Virus record (IMG/VR): IMGVR_UViG_3300010299_000006
Location: 1-51,275 of that record
From: a virus
Length of the DNA stretch: 51,275 nt
Reading direction: 5' to 3' (one strand)
Shown: positions 35,697 to 45,107 of the stretch, in pieces
Layout: each line of letters begins with the position of its first letter
How positions within the stretch are numbered: the first letter of the stretch is position 1
Position numbers and translations under genes: made by a program
The notes under the pieces: generated by a model
The model's input: only the letters and a program-made list of their open reading frames with translations
Database searches by the model: none
What the model was told of the DNA's origin: nothing

Positions 35697-36518
35697 ATGG
35701 CAACAGCTAAAGCTAAAGCTAGCCCTAAAGCTAGCGTTTCAAAACCTGCACCAGTTGCAGTACCTCAAGAAGCTAAGTCTAGCTTCAAGATCAAACAATC
35801 GTACAACCCTTCTACCACTACCGTTTACGAAGTAATTAAAGGCGGGGGTATTGTATGTAAAATCCCATCAGAAGTAACCATCTTTGACGAAGGCACAGGA
35901 CGTGTTCGTGCTATCCGTTACTGCCCTAACGAGCCTTCTATCTTTAGAGATGAGCAAGGTGAGTTCGCACGTCGTGAACACATTATGTTCCGTGACAAGA
36001 TGTTGGCAGTACCTTACACAAAGCCAAACTTGAAAGAGTTCTTGGACAGACACCCCGGCAATGCAGCCAATGGCGGTAGTTCATTTAAGACTATCGACAA
36101 GACAGCAACAGCTGAGGAAATGTTACAGAAGGAATTCTCTCAGCACGAAGCTATTTCATTGGTGCGTGAGAAGCCGATTGACGAGCTTTTATCAGTAGCG
36201 ATGTATCTGAACATCGACATCAACCAGAAAAACGCTGAGATCAAGCGTGAGCTACTCCTAGAGGCTAAGGGTGATCCTTCTAAGTTTATTCAGTTGTTCG
36301 ACAACCCGCAAGTGAAGTGTCGTTCAGCTGTTGTTCAAGCTACCCAGTACCAGATTCTTAACGCTAGAAAAGATGGTATGTATTGGTACGACAGTAATCG
36401 TCTCATCGTAATTGCTCCAGCAGGAACAGATGTTATCGATGTAGCTACTCGATTCTTCTTAACAGACAAAGGAGCCTCGGCTTATGAAAGAGTATTGGAC
36501 GAGTTAGAGAAAATCTAA
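35697..36518 (+). CDS. Virion protein downstream of the capsid gene (273 aa)
   Basis: Lys/Ala/Pro-rich N-terminal 30 residues (TAKAKASPKASVSKPAPVA), then a folded part (YEVIKGGGIVCKIPSEVTIFDEG; RAIRYCPNEPSIF) and a C-terminal helical region. Flanked by terminators on both sides, so a separate transcript that may be controlled independently. Could be a decoration, minor capsid or internal DNA-binding protein. Confidence 0.6.
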   Translation: MATAKAKASPKASVSKPAPVAVPQEAKSSFKIKQSYNPSTTTVYEVIKGGGIVCKIPSEVTIFDEGTGRVRAIRYCPNEPSIFRDEQGEFARREHIMFRDKMLAVPYTKPNLKEFLDRHPGNAANGGSSFKTIDKTATAEEMLQKEFSQHEAISLVREKPIDELLSVAMYLNIDINQKNAEIKRELLLEAKGDPSKFIQLFDNPQVKCRSAVVQATQYQILNARKDGMYWYDSNRLIVIAPAGTDVIDVATRFFLTDKGASAYERVLDELEKI

Positions 36519-36543
36519 TTCACTCATTTACATATACTTACAG

Positions 36544-36574
36544 AAAGGGGTTGCATTTTGCAGCCCCTTTTATT
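36544..36574 (+). terminator. Intrinsic terminator fused to next promoter
   Basis: An 11-bp stem AAAGGGGTTGC / GCAGCCCCTTT (one G-U pair), loop ATTTT, then TATTTATT running into the TATCTTTG promoter element. Confidence 0.88.
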
Positions 36575-36577
36575 TAT

Positions 36578-36585
36578 TATCTTTG
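36578..36585 (+). promoter_or_regulatory. Bacteroidota -7 promoter element before neck genes
   Basis: TATCTTTG with TTTG at 36557-36560, a 17-nt spacer that is near the 19-nt consensus for -33 TTTG. The ATG at 36607 is 21 nt downstream. Confidence 0.65.
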
Positions 36586-36606
36586 TCGTAGTAAAGCAAT
36601 TCTATA

Positions 36607-37350
36607 ATGGCAAGTGTAAATCGAGTGTATAGCACCCTCAAAGGGATAGTAAACAAAGACCAGAAAGGCTTTGTCACTCCAGCTATCTTTAACGAGTTTG
36701 CTTCAGTAGCACAGATGAATATATATAACAGGTTATTCGATCAGTTTAACAATGCGTTGCGTTTCAGACGTGCTAGTTTAGATGCGGGCAGAGACCTAAG
36801 TAAAGATAAGCAAGCGAAGGAGGATCTTAGCGTATTCGCTAAAACAGCCACCTTGACAAAGTCTGGTGATGTTTTTTCAAAGCCTTCTGATCTAGGCAGA
36901 ATCATCTCTATGAGAACAGCTGCTACATTTAGTGGTGGCTCATATTCTGGTAATCAGGTATCTATCCTTTATGATCAAGACGATATAGACAGAGTGCTCT
37001 CTAGCGATCTTTCTAAACCGACATCGACAAGCCCAGTGGCTTTGGTGTCTTCAGACATAGAGATATTCCCTACGGATGTCTCTACAATGGTAATGAGATA
37101 TTACAAGCTCCCGCAGGGGTTGAACCCCACCTCAGGTGCTAAATCTGTAGACCAGCCTAAGTTTGGGTATTCTACAGCTGTCGCTGGCGTAGAGCTATAC
37201 TCTGCCAGCTCTAGTGTAGACTTTGAATTGCCTGAGCACTATTTTGTAGATTTAGTTGTAGAGGTAGCACAGCTAATAGGTATTAACCTTCGTGATGCAG
37301 ATGTTGTGAATTACGCAACTAAAGAGATCACGGCAGAACAAGTTAAATAA
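36607..37350 (+). CDS. Head-tail connector/ring protein 1 candidate (247 aa)
   Basis: Starts SVNRVYSTLKGIVNKDQKGFVTPAIFNEFASVAQMNIYNRLFD, a pattern that precedes the second connector and the nozzle gene in Bacteroidota podovirus-like phages. Mixed alpha/beta with a C-terminal helix (FVDLVVEVAQLIGINLRDADVV). Probably an adaptor binding below the portal. Coupled to the next gene by TAATG. Confidence 0.6.
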   Translation: MASVNRVYSTLKGIVNKDQKGFVTPAIFNEFASVAQMNIYNRLFDQFNNALRFRRASLDAGRDLSKDKQAKEDLSVFAKTATLTKSGDVFSKPSDLGRIISMRTAATFSGGSYSGNQVSILYDQDDIDRVLSSDLSKPTSTSPVALVSSDIEIFPTDVSTMVMRYYKLPQGLNPTSGAKSVDQPKFGYSTAVAGVELYSASSSVDFELPEHYFVDLVVEVAQLIGINLRDADVVNYATKEITAEQVK

Positions 37351-38093
37351 TGTCACAGGAATCAGTATCTGTAACCCAAATAATAAACGACTTCATCCTT
37401 ACGCAAGGCTCTGATGACTACGCATCAAACGCTAGCGATACAACGCTGCGTAATATTGCATTGCGTGGGATTAGAGAGATGGGCTTTGATCTTAATAAAA
37501 AGATCAAAACAGCCCAGCTCACCGTAGATACAGCTCTAGGGAAGGTAGACTTTCCCTCAGACTTTGTTGCATTAACCAAGCTTGGTGTTCTAGGTACTGA
37601 CGGTATACTATACAGCTTTGTAGAGAACCCAAACCTCAACCTACTTCCCAACGAGGGACCAGATACGTTATCTGATTATATGGTAGGTTTTGAATCATAC
37701 GTATATAGAAACTATATCAGTGACAGCTCACAAGGTCGTCTATACGGTCTAGGTGGTGGTCAAGGATCTGGAGAGTATAGAATCAACTTTGAGGAGGGGC
37801 GTATTGAAGTAGCCTTGAACACCTCGGTTAATAAGGTACTCATAGAGTATGTAGCAGACGAAGCTAGAGCAACAGACCCATCTGTACACGTATTTGCTGA
37901 AGAGGCGCTTAGATCTTATATATACTACCGCATCATCGAACGTAAAAGCAATGTGCCTTACAACGAGAAGATGAGAGCGAGACAAGAATACTACAATGAA
38001 AGACGCAAGGCTAATGCCAGAATGAAGTCGTTCGGTAAGAATGACGCATTAGCGATGATAAGACGCAATAACAAACTATCGCCTAAGTACTAA
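37350..38093 (+). CDS. Head-tail connector/ring protein 2 candidate (247 aa)
   Basis: The N-terminal helix region TTLRNIALRGIREMGFDLNKKIKTAQLTV and the beta segment KVDFPSDFVALTKLGVLG resemble T7 gp11-type adaptor/ring proteins. The Arg-rich C-terminus (YNERRKANARMKS ... RRNNKLSPKY) is positively charged. Stands directly before the nozzle-like gene. Confidence 0.62.
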   Translation: MSQESVSVTQIINDFILTQGSDDYASNASDTTLRNIALRGIREMGFDLNKKIKTAQLTVDTALGKVDFPSDFVALTKLGVLGTDGILYSFVENPNLNLLPNEGPDTLSDYMVGFESYVYRNYISDSSQGRLYGLGGGQGSGEYRINFEEGRIEVALNTSVNKVLIEYVADEARATDPSVHVFAEEALRSYIYYRIIERKSNVPYNEKMRARQEYYNERRKANARMKSFGKNDALAMIRRNNKLSPKY

Positions 38094-38094
38094 T

Positions 38095-41000
38095 ATGGCT
38101 CTACATAAGTTAACTCCAAGATACCTTAACAGTGACGATGATGTCCGCTTAGTTAAGAGTACAGAAATGACTGATGCTCTTAACGTGCGTATTTCTTCTG
38201 ATGACGAAGGAGATGCCTTTGTCATTAAGAACGCATACGGTAATGACGAGATTACGTTAGATACCGCATTGCCTGCAGGTACCAACAAGGTTATAGGTTC
38301 TGTAGCTAACGATCAAAAAAACTCCATATTTTATTTTGTATGGAACAGCAATAATGATCATACCATATATAGGTATTCAGCAACAAAAGATGCGGCATAC
38401 CAAGTATACAAAGATTCTGTTTTAGGTTTTACGGAAAACACTTTTGTAAAGGCTAATATAGTTACATCATTAGACGGTGATGAGTTGGTTTACTTTAGTG
38501 CTGCAGACAGCTCACCTAAGAAGATCAATGCATCCAAGGCTTTGCGTGGCGGATATCCTTCTCAGTTTACCTCTGGTACAGATGAGGAAAAGCTGTTATA
38601 CTTAACGACAGCTAAACAGCCTCCTTTAGATCCACCTACCTACAGTATTGTAAATAACGGAAACCTAAAAGAAAATAGAATAAGCGATAAGGTTTTTCAG
38701 TTCGCTTATAGATACATATATCAAGACGGCGAGATATCAGCGTTATCACCATATTCATCTTTGACTACTTCAGTAGCGCAGCTGAGAGATGGATTCAACA
38801 CTCAGGAAGCTAAGGACTTTTATAATCAGATTAACGTGTTTGTTAAAAACACGGTAGCTGATGTAGATAAGATTCAAGTGTTTGCCAGAGAAGGTAACGA
38901 TGGTACGTTCTACGAGATCTCAGAGATCAATAACAGCTTCAATACTAACGCTGTTACAGTAGGTTTTAGTAATCAGTTTAAAGGCGGTGCATTAAGCACT
39001 ATAGATAAAAACAAGCTATTTGATAATGTGCCTCAACTAGCGGATTCTCAAGAAATCGTTGACGGCAGATTGATGTATGGTGGCTACACTGAAGGATACC
39101 CTAACTTTCTAGATGTTAACGATGTAGCTCTTGTAGCTAATTACAAAGACACGGAAACGATATACGATATAACTTTAACAGCTACCTCTAGCGGTACTTC
39201 GGGAGGTAAAACTATTTTAGACTTTAATGATCTAGATGATTTCCCTACCACATTTACAGAAGAGTCTACAATATATTTAAATGTAAATTTTTCTGGGGAT
39301 GCAGTGACTTTTAATGGCGGCTCAGGAACAAATGATCCATTGTCTTTTTCTGGTGTTAAAGTTGTTATCACTGATTTAGACGGATCAAATGCAAAGCAGG
39401 TAACCCTATCTGAAACTGATGATCCTGTATCATTTATTCCTTCAGGTATTTTTATATCTGAGATGATATCAATTCCAAGCGGCACAAGTAAACTTGGAGC
39501 TATGAATGCGATTAGATCTAGATTAACATCAAAAAAATACAATTTGATGTTAGCCCCCACTAGAGATCAAAATGTTGTGTTTACGACTTCTGGTTCGGCT
39601 TTCACAGACTTCACCGCTCAGGTAAGTGGTAGAGCTGTTATAGAGCCAAAATATTTATCTTCTTATAAAATCGAATTAGACGTTAGTGAATTAGAGATGT
39701 ATATCGGAGGTGTTTCCAGCCCTGTGAATAATCAGAATTTGTTAAAGGCTATATTAACTGGAAACCAAGACGTTATTTTAAAAAATATTGCAGCAGAAGG
39801 CGGATTCAAGGATGCGGCGGCAGTATTTTTTGAAGGAGGTAAAGAAAGAAGTGTTGTGGCTGCTGGTATTATATCGGTAACGCAAAGCGATGGACTTAAT
39901 TATGAATTTACTCAACCGTCTGTTATAGGCACTTCATTTACTTCTGCTTCTGTAGATTCCTCAGATAAGTCTTTTAAATCTGGTTCATCTCATAAGATGG
40001 GGATTGTTTATTATGACAGTAGAAATAGGAGCGGTGGCGTTCAGGAATTAGGGGATGTTTATATAAATTCTCTAAACAACAGAGCAGACGAGAATGATTT
40101 GTATGGAGCGGCCTCTATAGTAATGCGCCTTCCTGATAAAGCTCCAGATTGGGCTAGCAGATGGGCGCCTGTCTATCAAGGTAGAGGTTCGTCTAGGTTA
40201 AAAATAATGTACAGTATAGACGGTGCATTTATCCCGTACAGAACCAATTCTAGTTTAAGAAATTCTACAAACAACAATAGAATATACCTTTCTTTAAATT
40301 CTGTTTTTAAAAGAAGTATAGGCTATAACGACGCTGCAGGAGCCGATTTAAAATATGCGTTCCAAAAAGGAGACAGGCTTAGAGTCTTGGATTACGATGG
40401 CGGTAATAAATTATCAGATGAGTTTGTAGTTCTGGGTTATGAGACTTTAGGTCAAGATGACGATAACCCTATACTAGATACTTCAGCAGAAAGAACAGTT
40501 GAAAGAACTACTGGAAATTTTTTAGTCATTGAAGAAAAACCGGGTATTTCAGGATTTACCTCTACTTCTATTATAAATAGAGATACCAACTGGAATAAAA
40601 GATGTGTAATAGAAATTTATAATTCTGAAATTGATGATTCTGAGATATATTATGAAATAGGTAAGTCGTATCCTGTATCATCTGGAGTTCATTCAGGTGA
40701 AAGAGACGCTACTACTTTAAATCTAACCGTGTCTACATCTTCTGGCGATACTATATCAGGAACATCAGAATACAAGCTATTTAAAGGAGATATACTTACT
40801 GTAGGGTCCAATACCATAACTATTACAAACAGCTACGTTAGAAAAAATGTGAATTACTTTTTCGCTACTGATAAATCAGCAAGTCCTTTAGCTGTTGGAT
40901 CTTATACAGGCGCTACAGTCAACAACCCCGAAAAGGTTGTTGACATAAACCTAGGAGACGTTTACTTTAGAAAGAGATCTTTATTTACATCTATAGCTAA

Positions 41001-42855
41001 TGAGAAGCTGATTACTGGTCAGAAATCAAATATCCCGACTATTGGTATTGTTAGATATATAGAGGATTATAGCGTTAGTGATTTTTTTACCTCTGAGAGC
41101 TCTTCTATAGGCAGATCATTAGCACCTATACCTGACGCCAAAACAGTTAAGCGCAGCGGCTCTATAACGTATTCAGAGCCATATTTATATGAAGGCACAT
41201 TTAATGGTTTGTCTTCATTCAATTTGTCTCTAAGTAATTTTATGGACTTGGATTACGAATACGGCTCAATAAAAGGACTGGAAGGATATAATCAAAGACT
41301 ATACTTCATACAGGAAGGAAGAGCGGGTGTGATAGCTGTAAATAGAAATGTAATACAAGCTAGCAGTGGAGATAATCTTGTGGCATTATCTAATAACGTA
41401 CTTCAATCAGAGCAATATTATGTCGGAGAATATGGAACCTCACACTCAGAAAGCGTCTCTTCAAGAGATGGTATGGTATATTTTGTGGATGTTAAAAAGG
41501 GTAGGGTACTACGAATCGATTCGCAAGGGATTACGATAATTAGCGATGCTAATATGTCCTCTTACTTCAATAGTAAATTTGATGTAATTACAAAGTACTC
41601 ACCTACGAGCGTTGTCGGAGGTATAGACGTAGACAACGATGAATACATACTATCATCTAATACTATCACTGAAGCACAGGTAGCAATCAATACAGATGAA
41701 TATGTTTACACCACTCAGTTAGATGGTAGCGGCACAAAAGTATTAGCGCCTGTAGCTATAAACAACTCAGCTGTATTTAGTTTTAATACAGAGGAAAGAA
41801 CATTTGATGCAATCTGTGATCAGTTTGAAGATAGCCTTCAGGCTATTGCTTATCTAGACGAAATTGAAGATGGCGGCTCTATATTTATAGACTCGTCGGG
41901 GGTTGAATCAGCTACACTATATGGTGTAGCTACAAACTCCAACTTTGATTTCTTCGTTGCTATAACTGTTGATCCTCTTGCAGGAACATTTGTATTTAAC
42001 AATGCTTATTGTGCTTCTGATGATACTGGATCTATAAATTCTAGTGGTGTAGTGTTATCTGCGTTCACCATAGCTTACGGAACAAACGACAAAGCTTGGA
42101 CCACAAGATATTCGTTTACTCCAGAATCTATTGTATCTTTAAACAGTAATATGTATACATTCAAGTCAGGAAAGATATACAAGCATAGTGAAGATGCTGA
42201 TAGAAACACCTACTACGGTGGAGCTGTTGCAGAGTCTATTGTTGAAGCTGTGTCTAACCGTGAACCTTCCGCCATCAAAAGTTTTGAATCTCTATCTCTA
42301 GAGGGAGATGCTACTTGGCAGGTGGTCGCTACAACGACCAACCAAACAGCTACTTTAGCGGGGACTGTATACAATCCAGACACAGCGCCTAGCGGGGTAT
42401 GGACAGAAAAAGAAGGCTTTTATTACGCCTCTATTCACGGAGACACTACATCTCACGGATCGTCTATAACTTCTGTTACTAGCACTAGCGAGATATTCGC
42501 ATTGGGTAATGTAGCTTCAGATGTTGTTGGAGGTAACAGTGTTACCTTCGACAGTGCGATAAACACAATGCCATTCCCATTAGGCTCTACCGCCACGGTA
42601 TATAAACTTAACGGCTCACAGTTGGACAGCCTAAGTGTCTACCCGCTGTCTATAACAGCGGAGAAGACACTTACACTAAGTGGTAATGTCACGGTATCTG
42701 ATGGAGATCTATTAGTGGTTGTGGGTAACAGCTCTATTGAAGGGGATCAAATCAGAGATTATTATATACAGCTAAAACTTACAAAAACAACTTCGTCTCC
42801 AATTGAGTTGTACGCTATTAACACAGTATTTGCAGACTCTAAGTTGCATAATTAA
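38095..42855 (+). CDS. Tail nozzle/stabilisation protein (1586 aa)
   Basis: The start LHKLTPRYLNSDDDVRLVKSTEMTDALNVRIS is the typical opening of T7 gp12-like nozzle proteins (a first strand, then M-x-D-A-x-N). Long beta-rich sequence of propeller type follows, with a recognisable core near 1070-1180 (LEGYNQRLYFIQEG; MVYFVDVKKGRVLRID). At 1586 residues it is about twice the usual nozzle length; extra beta domains in the middle and C-terminus may be spikes. It closes the short tail and guides DNA out. Confidence 0.75.
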   Translation: MALHKLTPRYLNSDDDVRLVKSTEMTDALNVRISSDDEGDAFVIKNAYGNDEITLDTALPAGTNKVIGSVANDQKNSIFYFVWNSNNDHTIYRYSATKDAAYQVYKDSVLGFTENTFVKANIVTSLDGDELVYFSAADSSPKKINASKALRGGYPSQFTSGTDEEKLLYLTTAKQPPLDPPTYSIVNNGNLKENRISDKVFQFAYRYIYQDGEISALSPYSSLTTSVAQLRDGFNTQEAKDFYNQINVFVKNTVADVDKIQVFAREGNDGTFYEISEINNSFNTNAVTVGFSNQFKGGALSTIDKNKLFDNVPQLADSQEIVDGRLMYGGYTEGYPNFLDVNDVALVANYKDTETIYDITLTATSSGTSGGKTILDFNDLDDFPTTFTEESTIYLNVNFSGDAVTFNGGSGTNDPLSFSGVKVVITDLDGSNAKQVTLSETDDPVSFIPSGIFISEMISIPSGTSKLGAMNAIRSRLTSKKYNLMLAPTRDQNVVFTTSGSAFTDFTAQVSGRAVIEPKYLSSYKIELDVSELEMYIGGVSSPVNNQNLLKAILTGNQDVILKNIAAEGGFKDAAAVFFEGGKERSVVAAGIISVTQSDGLNYEFTQPSVIGTSFTSASVDSSDKSFKSGSSHKMGIVYYDSRNRSGGVQELGDVYINSLNNRADENDLYGAASIVMRLPDKAPDWASRWAPVYQGRGSSRLKIMYSIDGAFIPYRTNSSLRNSTNNNRIYLSLNSVFKRSIGYNDAAGADLKYAFQKGDRLRVLDYDGGNKLSDEFVVLGYETLGQDDDNPILDTSAERTVERTTGNFLVIEEKPGISGFTSTSIINRDTNWNKRCVIEIYNSEIDDSEIYYEIGKSYPVSSGVHSGERDATTLNLTVSTSSGDTISGTSEYKLFKGDILTVGSNTITITNSYVRKNVNYFFATDKSASPLAVGSYTGATVNNPEKVVDINLGDVYFRKRSLFTSIANEKLITGQKSNIPTIGIVRYIEDYSVSDFFTSESSSIGRSLAPIPDAKTVKRSGSITYSEPYLYEGTFNGLSSFNLSLSNFMDLDYEYGSIKGLEGYNQRLYFIQEGRAGVIAVNRNVIQASSGDNLVALSNNVLQSEQYYVGEYGTSHSESVSSRDGMVYFVDVKKGRVLRIDSQGITIISDANMSSYFNSKFDVITKYSPTSVVGGIDVDNDEYILSSNTITEAQVAINTDEYVYTTQLDGSGTKVLAPVAINNSAVFSFNTEERTFDAICDQFEDSLQAIAYLDEIEDGGSIFIDSSGVESATLYGVATNSNFDFFVAITVDPLAGTFVFNNAYCASDDTGSINSSGVVLSAFTIAYGTNDKAWTTRYSFTPESIVSLNSNMYTFKSGKIYKHSEDADRNTYYGGAVAESIVEAVSNREPSAIKSFESLSLEGDATWQVVATTTNQTATLAGTVYNPDTAPSGVWTEKEGFYYASIHGDTTSHGSSITSVTSTSEIFALGNVASDVVGGNSVTFDSAINTMPFPLGSTATVYKLNGSQLDSLSVYPLSITAEKTLTLSGNVTVSDGDLLVVVGNSSIEGDQIRDYYIQLKLTKTTSSPIELYAINTVFADSKLHN

Positions 42856-42861
42856 AATTAG

Positions 42862-42869
42862 TATTTTTG
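42862..42869 (+). promoter_or_regulatory. Bacteroidota -7 promoter element, leaderless arrangement
   Basis: TATTTTTG with only CACT between it and the ATG at 42874; third example of this spacing in the window. Confidence 0.55.
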
Positions 42870-42873
42870 CACT

Positions 42874-43830
42874 ATGGCAATCGATCCAGTAACAATATCA
42901 TTACTAGCGCTACAGGGCGCTACAGGATTAGGTAAGACTATTTATGGCGCCACCCAAAGAGCGGCTGGTAGAAAAGGCTTAGAAGATGCCTATGTAGCTC
43001 CAACGGGGAAGCCTAAAGAGTATGCCGAATTGCTAGCTCAAGCTAGGCAGAGCGATGTAAGACAGCGACAGCTAGACGAGATAAACAAGTCTATGGCTAC
43101 CTCTACGGAAGCTTTGCAGCGTGCAGGGTCACGAGGAGTGATCGGGGGTATTGGAGCTGTTACAGAAGCTGGCATCAAAGGTCGTACTGGGGTATTGGGT
43201 CAGCAGCAAGCAGATATAATGGCTGCAATGCGTGCTAATATTCAGGGCGCTGAGAACCAACGTACTAGAGATGTAGCAAGAGAGAATAGAGATCGTGCAG
43301 AAGCAACAGCTGCTATTTCAGCAGGAACACAAAATATTGTCGGCGGTCTTACAGATATAGCTAAGACAGCTATGGTGGGAATGGATGCTATGGGTGAAGG
43401 TGGAGAGAATAAAAGAGCTGCAAGAAGAGATGCTCAAAGACTTACACAAGAAGCTCAAGACGATCAATTCAAAGAAGTCTCAGCTATGACTGGCGGTAAC
43501 CGTTTCGAAACCCCTACTTTATCTGAGTTTAAAAAACTTGCAGAGGGTGTAGGTGAACTAGATGTAACTGAAGCAATGCTAGAAGAAGTTCCAGAAGAAT
43601 ACGACGGGGGAAAGGCCAATGGCGGTGTGCAGAAGACACCGGGTGCGTTTTCACATAAAACGAACCCTATAGATATTATGAAGGATGGCGCTAAGATCGG
43701 TGAAATGACTGGCGGCGAATACATATTCAACCCTAGCCAAGCTAAAAAACTAAAACAGCTATCATCTTCTGGCAACTCAAAATTGCATAAATTTGTAAGC
43801 TCTTTGCTGAATAAACCACAATTTAAGTAA
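42874..43830 (+). CDS. Internal virion protein candidate 1 (318 aa)
   Basis: Gly/Ala-rich N-terminus (LLALQGATGLGKTIYGATQRAAGRK) that is not a Walker A motif in context, then long Gln/Arg/Ala helices (ENRDRAEATAAISAGTQNIVGGL). The final GGEYIFNPSQAKKLKQLS motif occurs in many podoviral internal proteins. Corresponds in position and style to T7 gp14-type ejection proteins. TAATG coupling to the next gene. Confidence 0.62.
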   Translation: MAIDPVTISLLALQGATGLGKTIYGATQRAAGRKGLEDAYVAPTGKPKEYAELLAQARQSDVRQRQLDEINKSMATSTEALQRAGSRGVIGGIGAVTEAGIKGRTGVLGQQQADIMAAMRANIQGAENQRTRDVARENRDRAEATAAISAGTQNIVGGLTDIAKTAMVGMDAMGEGGENKRAARRDAQRLTQEAQDDQFKEVSAMTGGNRFETPTLSEFKKLAEGVGELDVTEAMLEEVPEEYDGGKANGGVQKTPGAFSHKTNPIDIMKDGAKIGEMTGGEYIFNPSQAKKLKQLSSSGNSKLHKFVSSLLNKPQFK

Positions 43831-45098
43831 TGTCAGATTTCGTACCAGCAAATATAATTGAGACACCAGATTTCGCTGGTCTCGCTCAACAGCGCATCAA
43901 TCAAAAGAGACAGGATGAAGCTGCTACAAATTCCTACTTAGATAAATTCGTAGAGGAGAAGAATCTGTACTTAGACGGAGACAAGGAAGCTGTTCAAACA
44001 GCTTGGGACAAGGTACAAAGCGCTATGGATATAGTTGCGGAGAATGATAACCTCGAATCCAGAAACAACTTAAAGAGTGCATACGCAGACTATACTCAGA
44101 TAGCAGGTACTGCTCAGGTGCTTGCCAAAGAGCACCGCAAGCAAGTAGCTGCTTTTAATGCGGATCCTACTAAGTTTGCTATGAGTGGTAGTGAGTTTTT
44201 TGAATGGGATCGAAGCTTCAAAACACAGAAGCGAGATCTTGCAGATATGGTAGCTGCCCTAGAGAATCCAAATGCATTACCTTCAGCGGGATCTTACGCC
44301 TTATTAAACCCTTACGATCAAGCTAGAATACTACAGAAGGAAACCTCTAATGTGGTTTCTACATTCTATGACAGAAGAGGTAACCTAGATGTAGATGGAT
44401 TAAGAGAACGTATTACAGACATCGCTACTAAGAAGATGTCTGGTTCTCCAGAGGCTTTAGAGCGTGCTGCTATATGGGGAGCAACAACAGCTAACAACCC
44501 TCAATCTGGTTTTGCCGGTGACGGTGACGGAAGAATCAACAGCTTAGAAGAGCTTGAGTTAGTTAGAAACTCTGAGAACAAGCAAGAATATATCGACTTC
44601 TACATAAATTCTTTAGTTGATAATTACATTGATCTTCTACCGCTTAAGGTAGCTCGACCATCACGCCCAAGAGGTGGTGGATCGGGTGGTTCTACAAGAT
44701 TAAAGAAGATGAGTGAAATGACACAGGAGGTCTACACTGGAGCTGTTGATGGTCCTTTTGCAGAGAGTGATCGCAGGGACCGTAGTAAATATGTTGAGAT
44801 TAATTTCCTGACACTACCTGCTAATGTAGATGGGGTATCTCAAATAGGTATGGGTGCTGACGGTGAGATATATGTAAATGTAGAGGAAGAAGTTGAGGTT
44901 GAGGTACCAGCAGAAAACGATTACGAAGCCCCAACGACAAAGAAAGAAAAGAGAATGGTCTACAGGCCAGCAACACCTTTAGAGATAAATAGGATTCAAA
45001 CTAAATATCAATACACTTACGACTTGCAACCCTTGACTCAGAAGCCCAGCTCTAGTGAAGGAGCCTCACAACAGGGCGGAAGAGGCGAATTAGATTAA
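43830..45098 (+). CDS. Internal virion protein candidate 2 (422 aa)
   Basis: Mostly helical, beginning SDFVPANIIETPDFAGLAQQRINQKRQDE, with a Gly/Ser-rich low-complexity linker (RPRGGGSGGSTRLKK) near residue 280 and an acidic C-terminal part. Likely packaged or ejected with the DNA, from its place between the previous protein and the giant polyvalent protein. Confidence 0.58.
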   Translation: MSDFVPANIIETPDFAGLAQQRINQKRQDEAATNSYLDKFVEEKNLYLDGDKEAVQTAWDKVQSAMDIVAENDNLESRNNLKSAYADYTQIAGTAQVLAKEHRKQVAAFNADPTKFAMSGSEFFEWDRSFKTQKRDLADMVAALENPNALPSAGSYALLNPYDQARILQKETSNVVSTFYDRRGNLDVDGLRERITDIATKKMSGSPEALERAAIWGATTANNPQSGFAGDGDGRINSLEELELVRNSENKQEYIDFYINSLVDNYIDLLPLKVARPSRPRGGGSGGSTRLKKMSEMTQEVYTGAVDGPFAESDRRDRSKYVEINFLTLPANVDGVSQIGMGADGEIYVNVEEEVEVEVPAENDYEAPTTKKEKRMVYRPATPLEINRIQTKYQYTYDLQPLTQKPSSSEGASQQGGRGELD

Positions 45099-45107
45099 TA
45101 CTAAGGT

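Noticed and set aside
42890-42960. GATGLGKT in the first internal virion protein as a Walker A site
   Set aside because: No Walker B or ATPase context; the stretch is part of a Gly/Ala-rich amphipathic N-terminus.
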